Assembly: GCF_902706605.1 (NCBI RefSeq)
Contig: NZ_CACSLH010000030.1
Coordinates: 1 to 35,202 of the forward strand
Direction: 5' to 3'
DNA length: 35,202 nt
Source: Enterococcus sp. CSURQ0835
GTDB taxonomy: Bacteria; Bacillota; Bacilli; Lactobacillales; Enterococcaceae
Below are positions 9,778-18,193 of this stretch, in pieces. The translations under genes and the position numbers were made by a program. Below the pieces are notes generated by a model, which had not been told where the DNA came from, did no database searches, and worked only from the letters and a program-made list of their open reading frames with translations. How positions within the stretch are numbered: position 1 is the stretch's first letter; each line of letters opens with the position of its first letter.

Positions 9778-9981
9778 ATGAAGCAGACTGACATTCCTAT
9801 TTGGGAACGTTATACCCTAACCATTGAAGAAGCGTCAAAATATTTTCGTATTGGCGAAAACAAGCTACGACGCTTGGCAGAGGAAAATAAAAATGCAAAT
9901 TGGCTGATTATGAATGGCAATCGTATTCAGATTAAACGAAAACAATTTGAAAAAATTATAGATACATTGGACGCAATCTAG
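9778..9981 (+). CDS. xis: Excisionase Xis of Tn916
   Basis: This 67-residue winged-helix excisionase has the core [20 protein letters not shown]. It bends DNA at the transposon ends and directs the integrase toward excision. The strong site GGAAAGGAGG precedes the ATG by 7 bases. It lies 81 bp upstream of int, as in Tn916, and is identical in size to the known protein. Confidence 0.95.
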
Positions 9982-10062
9982 CGTCGCCAAAGGGTCTTGT
10001 ATATGATAAAATAGTATTAAGTCGTATCAAGGCTCTTTCCATAAAGGAAAGGAGCAAATGCC

Positions 10063-11280
10063 ATGTCAGAAAAAAGACGTGACAATAAAGGTCGAATCTT
10101 AAAGACTGGAGAGAGCCAACGAAAAGACGGAAGATACTTATACAAATATATAGATTCATTTGGAGAACCGCAATTTGTTTACTCGTGGAAACTTGTGGCT
10201 ACAGACCGAGTACCAGCAGGAAAGCGTGATTGTATCTCACTTAGAGAGAAAATCGCAGAGTTACAGAAAGACATTCATGATGGTATTGATGTTGTAGGAA
10301 AGAAAATGACACTCTGCCAGCTTTACGCAAAACAGAACGCTCAAAGACCAAAGGTTAGAAAAAACACTGAAACTGGACGCAAATATCTTATGGATATTTT
10401 GAAGAAAGACAAGTTAGGTGTAAGAAGTATTGACAGTATTAAGCCATCAGACGCTAAAGAATGGGCTATTAGAATGAGTGAAAATGGTTATGCTTATCAA
10501 ACCATCAATAACTACAAACGTTCTTTAAAGGCTTCATTCTATATTGCTATACAAGATGATTGTGTTCGGAAGAATCCATTTGACTTTCAACTGAAAGCAG
10601 TTCTTGATGATGATACTGTCCCTAAGACCGTACTAACAGAAGAACAGGAAGAAAAACTGTTAGCCTTTGCAAAAGCTGATAAAACCTACAGCAAAAATTA
10701 TGATGAAATTCTGATACTCTTAAAAACAGGTCTTCGTATTTCAGAGTTTGGTGGTTTGACACTTCCAGATTTAGATTTTGAGAATCGTCTTGTCAATATA
10801 GACCATCAGCTATTGAGAGATACTGAAATTGGGTACTACATTGAAACACCAAAGACCAAAAGTGGCGAACGTCAAGTTCCTATGGTTGAAGAAGCCTATC
10901 AAGCATTTAAGCGAGTGTTAGCGAATCGAAAGAATGATAAGCGTGTTGAGATTGATGGATATAGTGATTTCCTCTTTCTTAATAGAAAGAACTATCCAAA
11001 AGTGGCAAGTGATTACAACGGCATGATGAAAGGTCTTGTTAAGAAATACAATAAGTATAACGAGGATAAATTGCCACACATCACTCCACATAGTTTGCGA
11101 CATACATTCTGTACCAACTATGCAAATGCAGGAATGAATCCAAAGGCATTACAGTACATTATGGGACATGCTAATATAGCCATGACGCTGAACTATTACG
11201 CACATGCAACATTCGATTCTGCAATGGCAGAAATGAAACGCTTGAATAAAGAGAAGCAACAGGAGCGTCTTGTTGCTTAG
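10063..11280 (+). CDS. int: Tyrosine integrase Int of Tn916
   Basis: This 405-residue lambda-type tyrosine recombinase excises and inserts the transposon. The arm-binding domain is at about residues 1-70, the core-binding domain at 80-175 and the catalytic domain at 185-395. Catalytic residues visible are Arg225 (TGLRISE), Lys266, His343 and Arg346 (HSLRH), His369 (GHAN) and the nucleophile Tyr379. All are present, so the element should be mobile if its other end is intact. The ribosome site AAAGGAAAGGAG lies just upstream of ATG 10063. Confidence 0.97.
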   Translation: MSEKRRDNKGRILKTGESQRKDGRYLYKYIDSFGEPQFVYSWKLVATDRVPAGKRDCISLREKIAELQKDIHDGIDVVGKKMTLCQLYAKQNAQRPKVRKNTETGRKYLMDILKKDKLGVRSIDSIKPSDAKEWAIRMSENGYAYQTINNYKRSLKASFYIAIQDDCVRKNPFDFQLKAVLDDDTVPKTVLTEEQEEKLLAFAKADKTYSKNYDEILILLKTGLRISEFGGLTLPDLDFENRLVNIDHQLLRDTEIGYYIETPKTKSGERQVPMVEEAYQAFKRVLANRKNDKRVEIDGYSDFLFLNRKNYPKVASDYNGMMKGLVKKYNKYNEDKLPHITPHSLRHTFCTNYANAGMNPKALQYIMGHANIAMTLNYYAHATFDSAMAEMKRLNKEKQQERLVA

Positions 11281-11796
11281 TAGTACAAATGAATTTACTA
11301 CTTATTTACCACTTCTGACAGCTAAGACATGAGGAAATATGCAAAGAAACGTGAAGTATCTTCCTACAGTAAAAATACTCGAAAGCACATAGAATAAGGC
11401 TTTACGAGCATTTAAGAAAATATAAAAAGATAATTAGAAATTTATACTTTGTTTATTTAAAAAAGAAGATAAACTTTTTCTATCAAAAGAGTAATTACAT
11501 AGTTATGTTTTTTTCGCTAATACTAATGTAGTACAAAGTTGAATAAAATATCAACATTGATAGTATTTAACGGATAGATAATTTAAAATATTATAAGATC
11601 AGTTGATGGCATTTATACTTGGTTACGCGGCACATTAGAATATTAGACACCCGTCAGGGACGCGCTTAATAATATATACCTACACAAAAAACATACTCAG
11701 TCCTATAGGAACTGACCCGATAAACTGAGACAAAATAAAAAAGCACCTCTTGTTGAATTCAAGTTAAAATGAATTTAACTAGGAGGTGTTTTTTCA
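11281..11796. other. Tn916 right-end region and spacer to the IS3 remnant
   Basis: There is no gene. The first 200-250 bp is the Tn916 right end, where Int binds (GAATTTACTACTTATTTACCAC directly after int resembles an arm-type site of Tn916). The rest, to about 11,740, is AT-rich DNA without recognised content. TGAGACAAAA near 11,727 may be the degenerate left end of the next insertion sequence. Confidence 0.5.
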
Positions 11797-12901
11797 ATGG
11801 GAAATCGAGTGAGCTATCCGATTCACATCAAAAAAATGGCTATACAAATGAAACAAGAAAACGTTCCTGCCAAAACGATTATGGAAGAATTAGGCATTAA
11901 AAACAAAACACAAGTCGAAACGTGGTGGCGTTGGTATCGTAATGGGGAGAATCACCGACTAGTTCAACCGGTGGGAAAACAATATTCTTATGGAAAAGGT
12001 CCAGAAGGTCAATCAACTGAACAACAGCTTAGAAATGAAAATAAATTTTTAAAAATGCACGTTGAGGTGCTAAAAAAGTACAAAGAATTGGAAAGGATGT
12101 GGAGCCAGAAATATTTGTAGAATTAGTCAAAAGAATGAAAGGGAAAGTAACTATTACTACATTATGTCAGTTTTTCGGAGTTTCGCGAGCTTCTTATTAT
12201 CGTTGGACTCATCGGAAGAACTTAGGGAAGTTAACTGCCCTTGAAGAAGCTGTCCGTCGCCTCTGCTTCCAGCATAAGTTTCGATATGGATATCGAAAGA
12301 TCGCTGCGTTGATTAACCAGGAATATAAAGTTAATAAAAATACCATATAAAGGATTATGCAGAAATATCATTGGAATTGTCGTGTGAAAATGAAGAAACG
12401 TAGTAAAGTTGGACAACCTTATATGGTTGTCGAGAACAAGTTAAATAGACAATTTTCTTCAGAAGCCCCTTTAAAGAAATTGGTAACAGATATTACTTAT
12501 CTCCCTTTTGGTCAAAAGCAATTGTATTTATCTTCGATTATGGATTTGTACAATGGTGAAATTATCGCTATACAATCAGTGATAAGCAAGATACAGCTTT
12601 TGTTCTAGATACACTTGATCAACTGCCCAAAACAACAGACTGTCTATTGTATAGTGACCAAGGTTCTGTTTATACTTCTTTTGACTACTAGAAACAAATA
12701 AAAACAAAAGGCATTACCATGAGTATGTCCCGTAAAGGGACATACTCAGATAATGCCTGCGTCGAATCGTTTCATGCCTCACTAAAGTCTGAAACGTTCT
12801 ACTTAGATGGGCTCACAAATGAGCCTACACCAATTGTAATAGAAATGGTAAAAGAATACATTACTTATTATAATGAAATTCGAATTCAACAAAACTTCTG
12901 A
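11797..12901 (+). pseudogene. IS3-family (IS150-group) transposase, orfA plus broken orfB
   Basis: OrfA (11797-12120, 107 residues) is intact: a helix-turn-helix protein with WWRWYRNGE and a Leu-rich tail (LRNENKFLKMHVEVLKKY). OrfB overlaps it from 12099. Its HTH_21-like start (LCQFFGVSRASYYRW) and rve integrase core (LVTDITYLPF, SDQGSVYTS, YSDNACVESFHASLKSETFY) can all be read, but only across breaks: TAA at 12348 where CAA is expected, a lost base near 12571, and TAG at 12689 where CAG is expected. The end is also degenerate after 12898. The element therefore cannot make active transposase. AGGAGG precedes orfA. Confidence 0.88.
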
Positions 12902-13162
12902 GATGTACTCTCTATTAAGGTAACATAATCTCCGAACCATTTTTGAACAATTATATCCTTGATACTATCGAAGGTCTCCTATTACCAATTTTTTTATTAA
13001 CTACATAATACTCCGACAAATAATAGCCTAATTTTTGAATCATTAATTATGTCGCACCTAAATACGATTTCATTGAAACTCGAACGCTTAGTATACAGCG
13101 GTCAAGTACCACGTAAAATGTAATTATCTACATCTATCTGAAATTAGTAATGATAAATTGGT
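12902..13162. other. Spacer between the IS3 remnant and the RiPP operon
   Basis: There is no gene and no clear terminator hairpin for the flippase gene that ends here on the minus strand. The last bases of the IS3 element probably lie in the first 50 bp. Confidence 0.4.
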
Positions 13163-14833
13163 CTATTTTAGGCTTCTTCTAATAAAAATTTTTTGAAATA
13201 GCCCGATTTTCACTGTGACAAGAAGATAATATAGTACACCTACCACTACCATTATCAGAATACAATAAAAAGATTGAGACTTAAAAGTAATATCTAGATT
13301 TTTCATTAACATTATTTTAATTAGTTTTAATAATATGCCCATCCCTATTGATATAACAATAATCCTGGTAATTAGTTTTAGACTACTCAAGATATTAAAT
13401 TTTGTTCTAATATATATTTCATAAATTGTAAATAAATTTATGATCGTAAAACCTAATAAGCTCGATAGTATTGCTCCATCCTCGTGTAAAAAATAAATCA
13501 AAGGATACTGTGTTAAGATTTTAGTTATGATGCCCAGTAGTAAGTATAGAACCGCTTTAAAATTTCCATTTAAACCTTGAAGCATAGTAGCGCATACTAG
13601 AAATAGCCCCATAGCAATACCTAGCACGCAGTTTAAAGCTAGTAAATGAGTTCCTTGCTCACTTTTTTCATAGAATAAGGTGTTTAATGGTTCAGAAATT
13701 AGAATCATTCCAATCGTAGCTGGTGTCATCACGAAAAAGAAAAGACCTATATTATTTATAATTAAATCTTTAAGACTATCTATCTCTTTCTTGATGAATT
13801 TTTCAGTTATAAGGGGTAACCCCGCTGTTGCCATAGAGGTACCTAATGAAATAATGACCATTACTAGCTTATCTGGATTAGGAGAAAGAAGAGTAAAAAT
13901 ATCCTTAATCCTAATAATAGAATAATCAGTTACCTCTACCATGATCTTTTCAAAGAAGAATTGATCTATTAACTTGAATATACTAATTCCACATCCAATA
14001 AATATAAATGGTATTGCTTGTAATATCATATTCTTAATTAAGATACTAGTCGATTCGTTATTAGTTGCTATTGCCAACTTCTCTGCATTATCAGCTATAA
14101 AGAATGTATGTTTTTTCTTGATAAAAAAGTATATCAATATAACTAGAGAACTAAAAACTCCCACAAAAGCGGCAAAAGTCGATAGAATTACGGCAAGTCT
14201 ATAGTCTTTATTATTGCTTACTATCATAATGTAATAAGTAACTACTAGCATGAACCCAACTCTTATTATCTGCTCTAAAATTTGGGATATAGCGTACGGC
14301 ATTAAATCATTATTTCCTTGAAAAAACCCCCTTAGTACACTCATTGCTGGGAAAATCAATAGGACCCAGCTTAGGAACTTTATAACAGAAGACAAGTCTT
14401 TATTTCCTTGTGCAAAGCGACCAGAAAAGGTAAACATAGTTATCATTGTAATAATTCCAAGAAAGGTCATCACAATAATTGCTTGTTTTAATAACCTTCT
14501 ACTAGAAGCATAATCTTCTAATGAATTATAATTTGCTGTTTGTTTCGCAATTGCAGCAGGTATACCTGCTGTCGAAATCATTAAAAAAAGAGCATAGATA
14601 TTATATCCTTTAGAAAATAAGTATTGAGCCCCATGAGCATTTTCTCCCATCCATTTGTACCAAGGAATTACATATAACGCACCTAGTACTCTAGAGGTTA
14701 TATTTCCAATAGTTAACCACACAGTACTTCTCATCATGATACTTTGTGCTGATCTATTAGAAGAAATACTCACTTTTCTTTTATCTCTATATCTGTCGAC
14801 TCTTTTTTCTAATCTTACCTGTTCTCTGTCCAT
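13163..14833 (-). CDS. MurJ/YtgP-type lipid flippase in the RiPP operon
   Basis: This 556-residue polytopic membrane protein of the MOP exporter superfamily shows the features of Firmicutes YtgP/MurJ flippases: TVWLTIGNITSRVLGALYVI near residue 37, then GYNIYALFLMISTAGIPAA near residue 75, and about 14 membrane spans with FFQGNNDL near 170. Family members flip lipid II or sugar-lipid carriers. The first 30 residues are strongly basic. It starts 1 bp after the preceding gene and closes the operon. In this setting it may be a self-resistance copy of the cell-wall flippase or an exporter for the peptide product, both inference. A chromosomal house-keeping role is less likely given its place in the operon. 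Confidence 0.85.
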   Translation of the reverse strand: MDREQVRLEKRVDRYRDKRKVSISSNRSAQSIMMRSTVWLTIGNITSRVLGALYVIPWYKWMGENAHGAQYLFSKGYNIYALFLMISTAGIPAAIAKQTANYNSLEDYASSRRLLKQAIIVMTFLGIITMITMFTFSGRFAQGNKDLSSVIKFLSWVLLIFPAMSVLRGFFQGNNDLMPYAISQILEQIIRVGFMLVVTYYIMIVSNNKDYRLAVILSTFAAFVGVFSSLVILIYFFIKKKHTFFIADNAEKLAIATNNESTSILIKNMILQAIPFIFIGCGISIFKLIDQFFFEKIMVEVTDYSIIRIKDIFTLLSPNPDKLVMVIISLGTSMATAGLPLITEKFIKKEIDSLKDLIINNIGLFFFVMTPATIGMILISEPLNTLFYEKSEQGTHLLALNCVLGIAMGLFLVCATMLQGLNGNFKAVLYLLLGIITKILTQYPLIYFLHEDGAILSSLLGFTIINLFTIYEIYIRTKFNILSSLKLITRIIVISIGMGILLKLIKIMLMKNLDITFKSQSFYCILIMVVVGVLYYLLVTVKIGLFQKIFIRRSLK

Positions 14834-14834
14834 A

Positions 14835-15860
14835 TTACACCTTCCTAAAACCTTTTTTTATCTGAATAGTATTCTTCTTCACGCGATTAAATTTTATTCT
14901 ATTAATTAATAGTTTAGAAGATGCGAATACTTTTATACATTTAGAAGTTGTTAACTTATGTTCAGAGAATATTACTATAATATCAGGATGATATTCACGA
15001 TTGATATTTGAGATATAAGATTCCACTCTATCACCAAACTTAACACCCATTATTACCACAGTATTATAGTGTATAAGAAAAGGATTACTCTTATAATACA
15101 AATTTTCATCTCCATATATATTTACAACTAGATTATTACATTTTTCTACTATATATTTAACATATTGATCGCTAGAGTATTTAAATAAAAAGTAGTTTTT
15201 TTTTAATTCAGGATATAAAAACAAATCTCTATCAACATAAAAATAACGATCGTCATTTCCTTCCTTTATATATTTAGCTGTCGCTAAAGCACAAGCATAA
15301 CTATTACTAAGAATTTCTGTTTCACAACATAGTTCTTTAAATTTTAATAGCTCATTATTTTTAATGATTTTATCTGCATGAATAAAACTATCAAATTTTT
15401 TATCAAAAGATGCTACACTTATTAAACTAGGATGTTTCGCAGGATAACTAAATTCATTTCTATTAGAAAGGGCAGAAAAAATGGGAGTATGTTTAGCTAT
15501 TTTTTTTAACAATGGATGTAATAATATTATATCTTTGTATAAGGTTGTACCCAAACTTAAATTAATAGCACTTACTTTATTAGTACTACACCATTCTAGA
15601 GCAACTATTAAGTCATCTATATTGCCCAAATTATCATTTTTAAGTAGCTCAATAACATAAAATTTAATCTCCATATTTTTAAGTACTTTATCCATTATTG
15701 ATAAACAAACCGAACCATGAGTACATACCCCATCATTAACTAGTGGTTCATCTGATGCTTTCATTTTTCCATTAAAAACAGTAAGACAACAAATTTTATT
15801 ATTTAACATTTTTTTTGTATACTCATTTATAGGTGTATCAATTAATACAATTTTTTTCAT
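14835..15860 (-). CDS. Subtilase-like (S8) protein of the RiPP operon
   Basis: The first 200 of 341 residues follow the subtilase order in degenerate form. Asp8 lies in VLIDTP, His48 in CTHGSVCLS, INLSLGT at 99-105, Asn133 in SALSNRN as oxyanion residue, YPAKHPSLISVAS at 139-151, and Ser187 in LSNSYACALATA. The triad is thus possible, but the glycines around His and Ser are altered. No signal peptide or propeptide is visible, so it should act in the cytoplasm. The C-terminal 150 residues are of unknown type. Two base pairs separate it from the ABC gene. A role as leader-cutting protease or maturation scaffold is inferred from context; subtilase-like proteins are known in several RiPP clusters. 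Confidence 0.72.
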   Translation of the reverse strand: MKKIVLIDTPINEYTKKMLNNKICCLTVFNGKMKASDEPLVNDGVCTHGSVCLSIMDKVLKNMEIKFYVIELLKNDNLGNIDDLIVALEWCSTNKVSAINLSLGTTLYKDIILLHPLLKKIAKHTPIFSALSNRNEFSYPAKHPSLISVASFDKKFDSFIHADKIIKNNELLKFKELCCETEILSNSYACALATAKYIKEGNDDRYFYVDRDLFLYPELKKNYFLFKYSSDQYVKYIVEKCNNLVVNIYGDENLYYKSNPFLIHYNTVVIMGVKFGDRVESYISNINREYHPDIIVIFSEHKLTTSKCIKVFASSKLLINRIKFNRVKKNTIQIKKGFRKV

Positions 15861-15862
15861 AA

Positions 15863-17548
15863 TTACTCCGTAGCTATTCCAGATAGTTCAGTGAATTCTT
15901 TCAACTTTAAAATATTATCAGGAATATCGCATATTATTTTATCCTCACTAATGAACAATATTTTATCAAAAAGATGAATATATGATAAATCATGTGATAC
16001 AAAAAGTATGATTCTATCTTTTTCTATTAAAGATAGACCTTTCTCTATAAATTCTGTTTCATACTTTTTTTCAACATTAGAAAATGCTTCGTCCATTATT
16101 ATAAGATCCTTTTTTTCTATTAGGTTTCTTCCAAGTATTATTTTTTGCTTCTCTCCCCCCGAAAGATTTCTCCCATACTCGCCAACTTTAAAATTTAATC
16201 CCTTTTTTTCTATTAACTGCTCCAACCCTAACTGCCTAATTACTTCAAAAAGTGCATCCTCTCCAATAGCATCTCTATACAAAATTATATTATTATTAAT
16301 CGTATCATCCATTAAAGAGGCTTCTTGTTTTATATAAGATAGATTACTCCACAATGATGACATATTAATATTATTTATATCTTCTCCATTTATCAACACT
16401 TTTCCTTGGATACATTTATTTACACCTAATAATATTTTTATTAATGTTGATTTCCCACAGCCATTCTCACCTACAATCAGAACTTTTTCACCTTTATTAA
16501 TGCAAAACGTCGCCTTTCGAAATATCACTTTCTTTCCTATGCTAAAAGACACAGTATCAAGCTGAATATTCTCTATACTAAATATTTCTTTACCCTCAGA
16601 GGATTCAGGTAATGTATTCAATAATTTATTTAATCTATTAAAAGAAGGTTCTACCGTCTTAATCATTAAATAAGTGCTAGAAAACAAACCTATAGGATTT
16701 GAAACATATGATAGGTAGATACTAAGACTAAACAACTCTCCCACTGTTAATTGGTATTTACTAACTAACCATATCCCTATAAAATAAACTATGAAATTAG
16801 ATATTTCGTCAATTAGGAGAACAAAATCTGTTGTCAATTTTGATACAATACTAATTTTATTTTCTATTCTAATTCTATTAATTAATACATTAGACAAATT
16901 ATAAATGGCTTTTGGATGTGTCCTGAAATTTTTCAATTCAAGAACAACGCCCATTAAATTGCTGAAACTTTTATACCAAGAATCATGAAAGGCAAACGAT
17001 ATCTTTTGATATTCTTCTTGCTTTTTTCCAGTTAAAATAATAGCTAATAATTTGATTCCCACACTAATGATAATCACTAGAAGTAAAATTGGACTTATTT
17101 TAAAAATAAAAAAAATACCTCCAAAAAGTAAAAAAATTGAAATTGCACTCCAGATAATTGTATCGTTAAATAATGATACAATTGCATTTATATCTGTATC
17201 TAGATTATTCATTAATTCCGTAATGTTTTTATTTAAATAAAATTCATTTTTCTTATTAAAAATATTTTTCAAAGTTTCTCTATAAATTGTTAAGGAAACT
17301 TTTTGACAAATATGTAATCTTATCTTCTCAATACATAAAGATAATAAAAAACCAATAATTGAATAGCTTATTCCCCAAATAACCAGTCGTGGTAGTTCTA
17401 TTAAAGACTTATTCTTATTTGCTAAGTCTATAATAGAACTGATTATGCTTGGCAATTGTAATTTTATTCCAGATGATAATATGATCATAATAAATAAAAT
17501 AACTATAATTTCCTTATGTATGTTTTTGAAAATAATCTTTTTTAGCAT
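15863..17548 (-). CDS. ABC exporter (membrane plus ATPase) of the RiPP operon
   Basis: This 561-residue half-transporter has six membrane spans in residues 10-300 and an ATPase domain at about 325-555. Walker A GENGCGKST is at 360-368, the Q-loop at 408, LSGGE at 462-466, Walker B LIIMDEA at 482-488 and the H-loop His519. All ATPase motifs are intact. There is no N-terminal C39 peptidase domain, so leader removal needs another enzyme, perhaps the S8-like protein next door. The start ATG has AAAGGAG five bases upstream. It is read after an attenuator hairpin that follows the precursor gene. Likely job: export of the mature peptide. Confidence 0.9.
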   Translation of the reverse strand: MLKKIIFKNIHKEIIVILFIMIILSSGIKLQLPSIISSIIDLANKNKSLIELPRLVIWGISYSIIGFLLSLCIEKIRLHICQKVSLTIYRETLKNIFNKKNEFYLNKNITELMNNLDTDINAIVSLFNDTIIWSAISIFLLFGGIFFIFKISPILLLVIIISVGIKLLAIILTGKKQEEYQKISFAFHDSWYKSFSNLMGVVLELKNFRTHPKAIYNLSNVLINRIRIENKISIVSKLTTDFVLLIDEISNFIVYFIGIWLVSKYQLTVGELFSLSIYLSYVSNPIGLFSSTYLMIKTVEPSFNRLNKLLNTLPESSEGKEIFSIENIQLDTVSFSIGKKVIFRKATFCINKGEKVLIVGENGCGKSTLIKILLGVNKCIQGKVLINGEDINNINMSSLWSNLSYIKQEASLMDDTINNNIILYRDAIGEDALFEVIRQLGLEQLIEKKGLNFKVGEYGRNLSGGEKQKIILGRNLIEKKDLIIMDEAFSNVEKKYETEFIEKGLSLIEKDRIILFVSHDLSYIHLFDKILFISEDKIICDIPDNILKLKEFTELSGIATE

Positions 17549-17571
17549 ATTTGCTCCTTTATATATAAATA

Positions 17572-17604
17572 AAGCCTCATAATTGTAAAATAATCATGAG
17601 GCTT
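17572..17604 (-). terminator. Attenuator between precursor and ABC genes
   Basis: A 9-bp perfect stem AAGCCTCAT/ATGAGGCTT, followed on the minus strand by TATTTATATAT, lies between the precursor stop (17630) and the ABC start (17548). The weak T run suggests partial termination, giving more precursor than transporter mRNA, a usual layout in bacteriocin operons. Confidence 0.75.
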
Positions 17605-17629
17605 CAACGACAATATTTTAGATCTAGAA

Positions 17630-17818
17630 TTACATTTTGGGATTACCACTTGCTCCACGAGCATTTCTATTCTGAACATCTGATCTATTACCTGTAAATC
17701 CACCGCTGTGTAAAAATCCGACCCAGCAGCTACACGAACAATTAGCTGCACAAGAACAATTACACGCATATGCCTCAATAGAATTCATAGATAATTTTCT
17801 TCTTTTTCCTAATAACAT
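17630..17818 (-). CDS. Cys-rich RiPP precursor peptide
   Basis: The gene encodes 62 residues. The first 17 (LLGKRRKLSMNSIEAYA region) form a short basic leader ending in an IEAYA motif. The core begins CNCSCAANCSCSCW, six Cys mostly in every second place, then a Gly, Asn, Ser and Arg-rich tail of about 35 residues. AGGAGG lies 8 bases before the ATG. The IEAY-Cys pattern resembles, from memory, the Clostridium CLI_3235-type bacteriocin precursors (TIGR04065), which also travel with an acyl-carrier-related protein; this needs a profile search. The alternating Cys invite thioether or heterocycle formation, but no radical SAM enzyme, LanM or cyclodehydratase is seen in the window. The modification is therefore unknown. 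Confidence 0.8.
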   Translation of the reverse strand: MLLGKRRKLSMNSIEAYACNCSCAANCSCSCWVGFLHSGGFTGNRSDVQNRNARGASGNPKM

Positions 17819-17835
17819 TTTTAAATCCTCCTATA

Positions 17836-18090
17836 CTAAATTTTTTTATTTATTATAATTTCAATGCTTTTTAAAGTATTGAACCTATAATCTTTTACAT
17901 CATTCTCTGTAAAACAAATATTGAATTTTTTTCTTAATTCTAGAAGGAAATATGCTAGATCTACTGCATTCATTCCTATTTTCCAACCTGTTAGTTGGAA
18001 ATTTTGAATTGATTCATAATCTTCAAAATTGTTCTTTGTTACCTTATTTAAGGCTGTCAATATTTTTTCTTTAACTAATTTTTCTTTCAT
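17836..18090 (-). CDS. Acyl-carrier-like protein without the phosphopantetheine serine
   Basis: This 84-residue protein is shaped like an acyl carrier protein: helix 1 (KEKILTALNKV), the loop before helix 2, and helix 2 GMNAVDLAYFLLELRKKFNI. Where active carriers have Asp-Ser-Leu it has Asn-Ala-Val, so no phosphopantetheine arm can be attached. It is therefore more likely a binding or scaffold protein for precursor maturation than a carrier. From memory it fits the acyl-carrier-related family of peptide maturation systems (TIGR04069). ATG 18090 is preferred to TTG 18093 because GTGGGGA sits at the right distance. It is the first gene of the operon, 17 bp before the precursor. Confidence 0.75.
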   Translation of the reverse strand: MKEKLVKEKILTALNKVTKNNFEDYESIQNFQLTGWKIGMNAVDLAYFLLELRKKFNICFTENDVKDYRFNTLKSIEIIINKKI

Positions 18091-18163
18091 CAATTATCCC
18101 CACCAACACTTATTTATACGCTAAAATAATTATTAAGTACTTAACCAGCTAAATTTCAAAGTT

Positions 18164-18192
18164 ATTATATACATACTTCTACATTTTTTAAA
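18164..18192 (-). promoter_or_regulatory. Promoter of the RiPP operon
   Basis: On the minus strand TTTAAA (18187-18192) and TATAAT (18164-18169) are 17 bp apart. Transcription would start near 18157 and leave a leader of about 65 bases before the first gene. No other promoter of similar quality precedes the operon. Confidence 0.65.
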
Positions 18193-18193
18193 G

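Larger units (their letters stand above)
1..11500 (+). mobile_element. Tn916-family conjugative transposon, right-hand part
   Basis: The gene order orf16, orf15, orf14, orf13, tet(M) leader, tet(M), Cys-rich KTR gene, orf9 (opposite strand), orf7, orf8, xis, int is that of Tn916. The conjugation half left of orf16 and the left end lie outside the window. The right end is not exactly placed. Tn916 is known to continue a few hundred bases past int, and the sequence up to about 11,500 is consistent with that, so the boundary is an estimate. An IS3-type remnant begins about 250 bp further on. The element carries conjugation, ribosomal-protection tetracycline resistance and its own excision and integration system. 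Confidence 0.93.

Noticed and set aside
9543-9794. Minus-strand frame called orf5 in older Tn916 maps
   Set aside because: No domain or ribosome site, and antisense to the xis start and its leader.
17542-17778. Minus-strand 78-residue frame overlapping the precursor
   Set aside because: It is the alternate frame of the Cys-rich precursor and attenuator; the 62-residue frame has AGGAGG and the IEAYA-Cys pattern.
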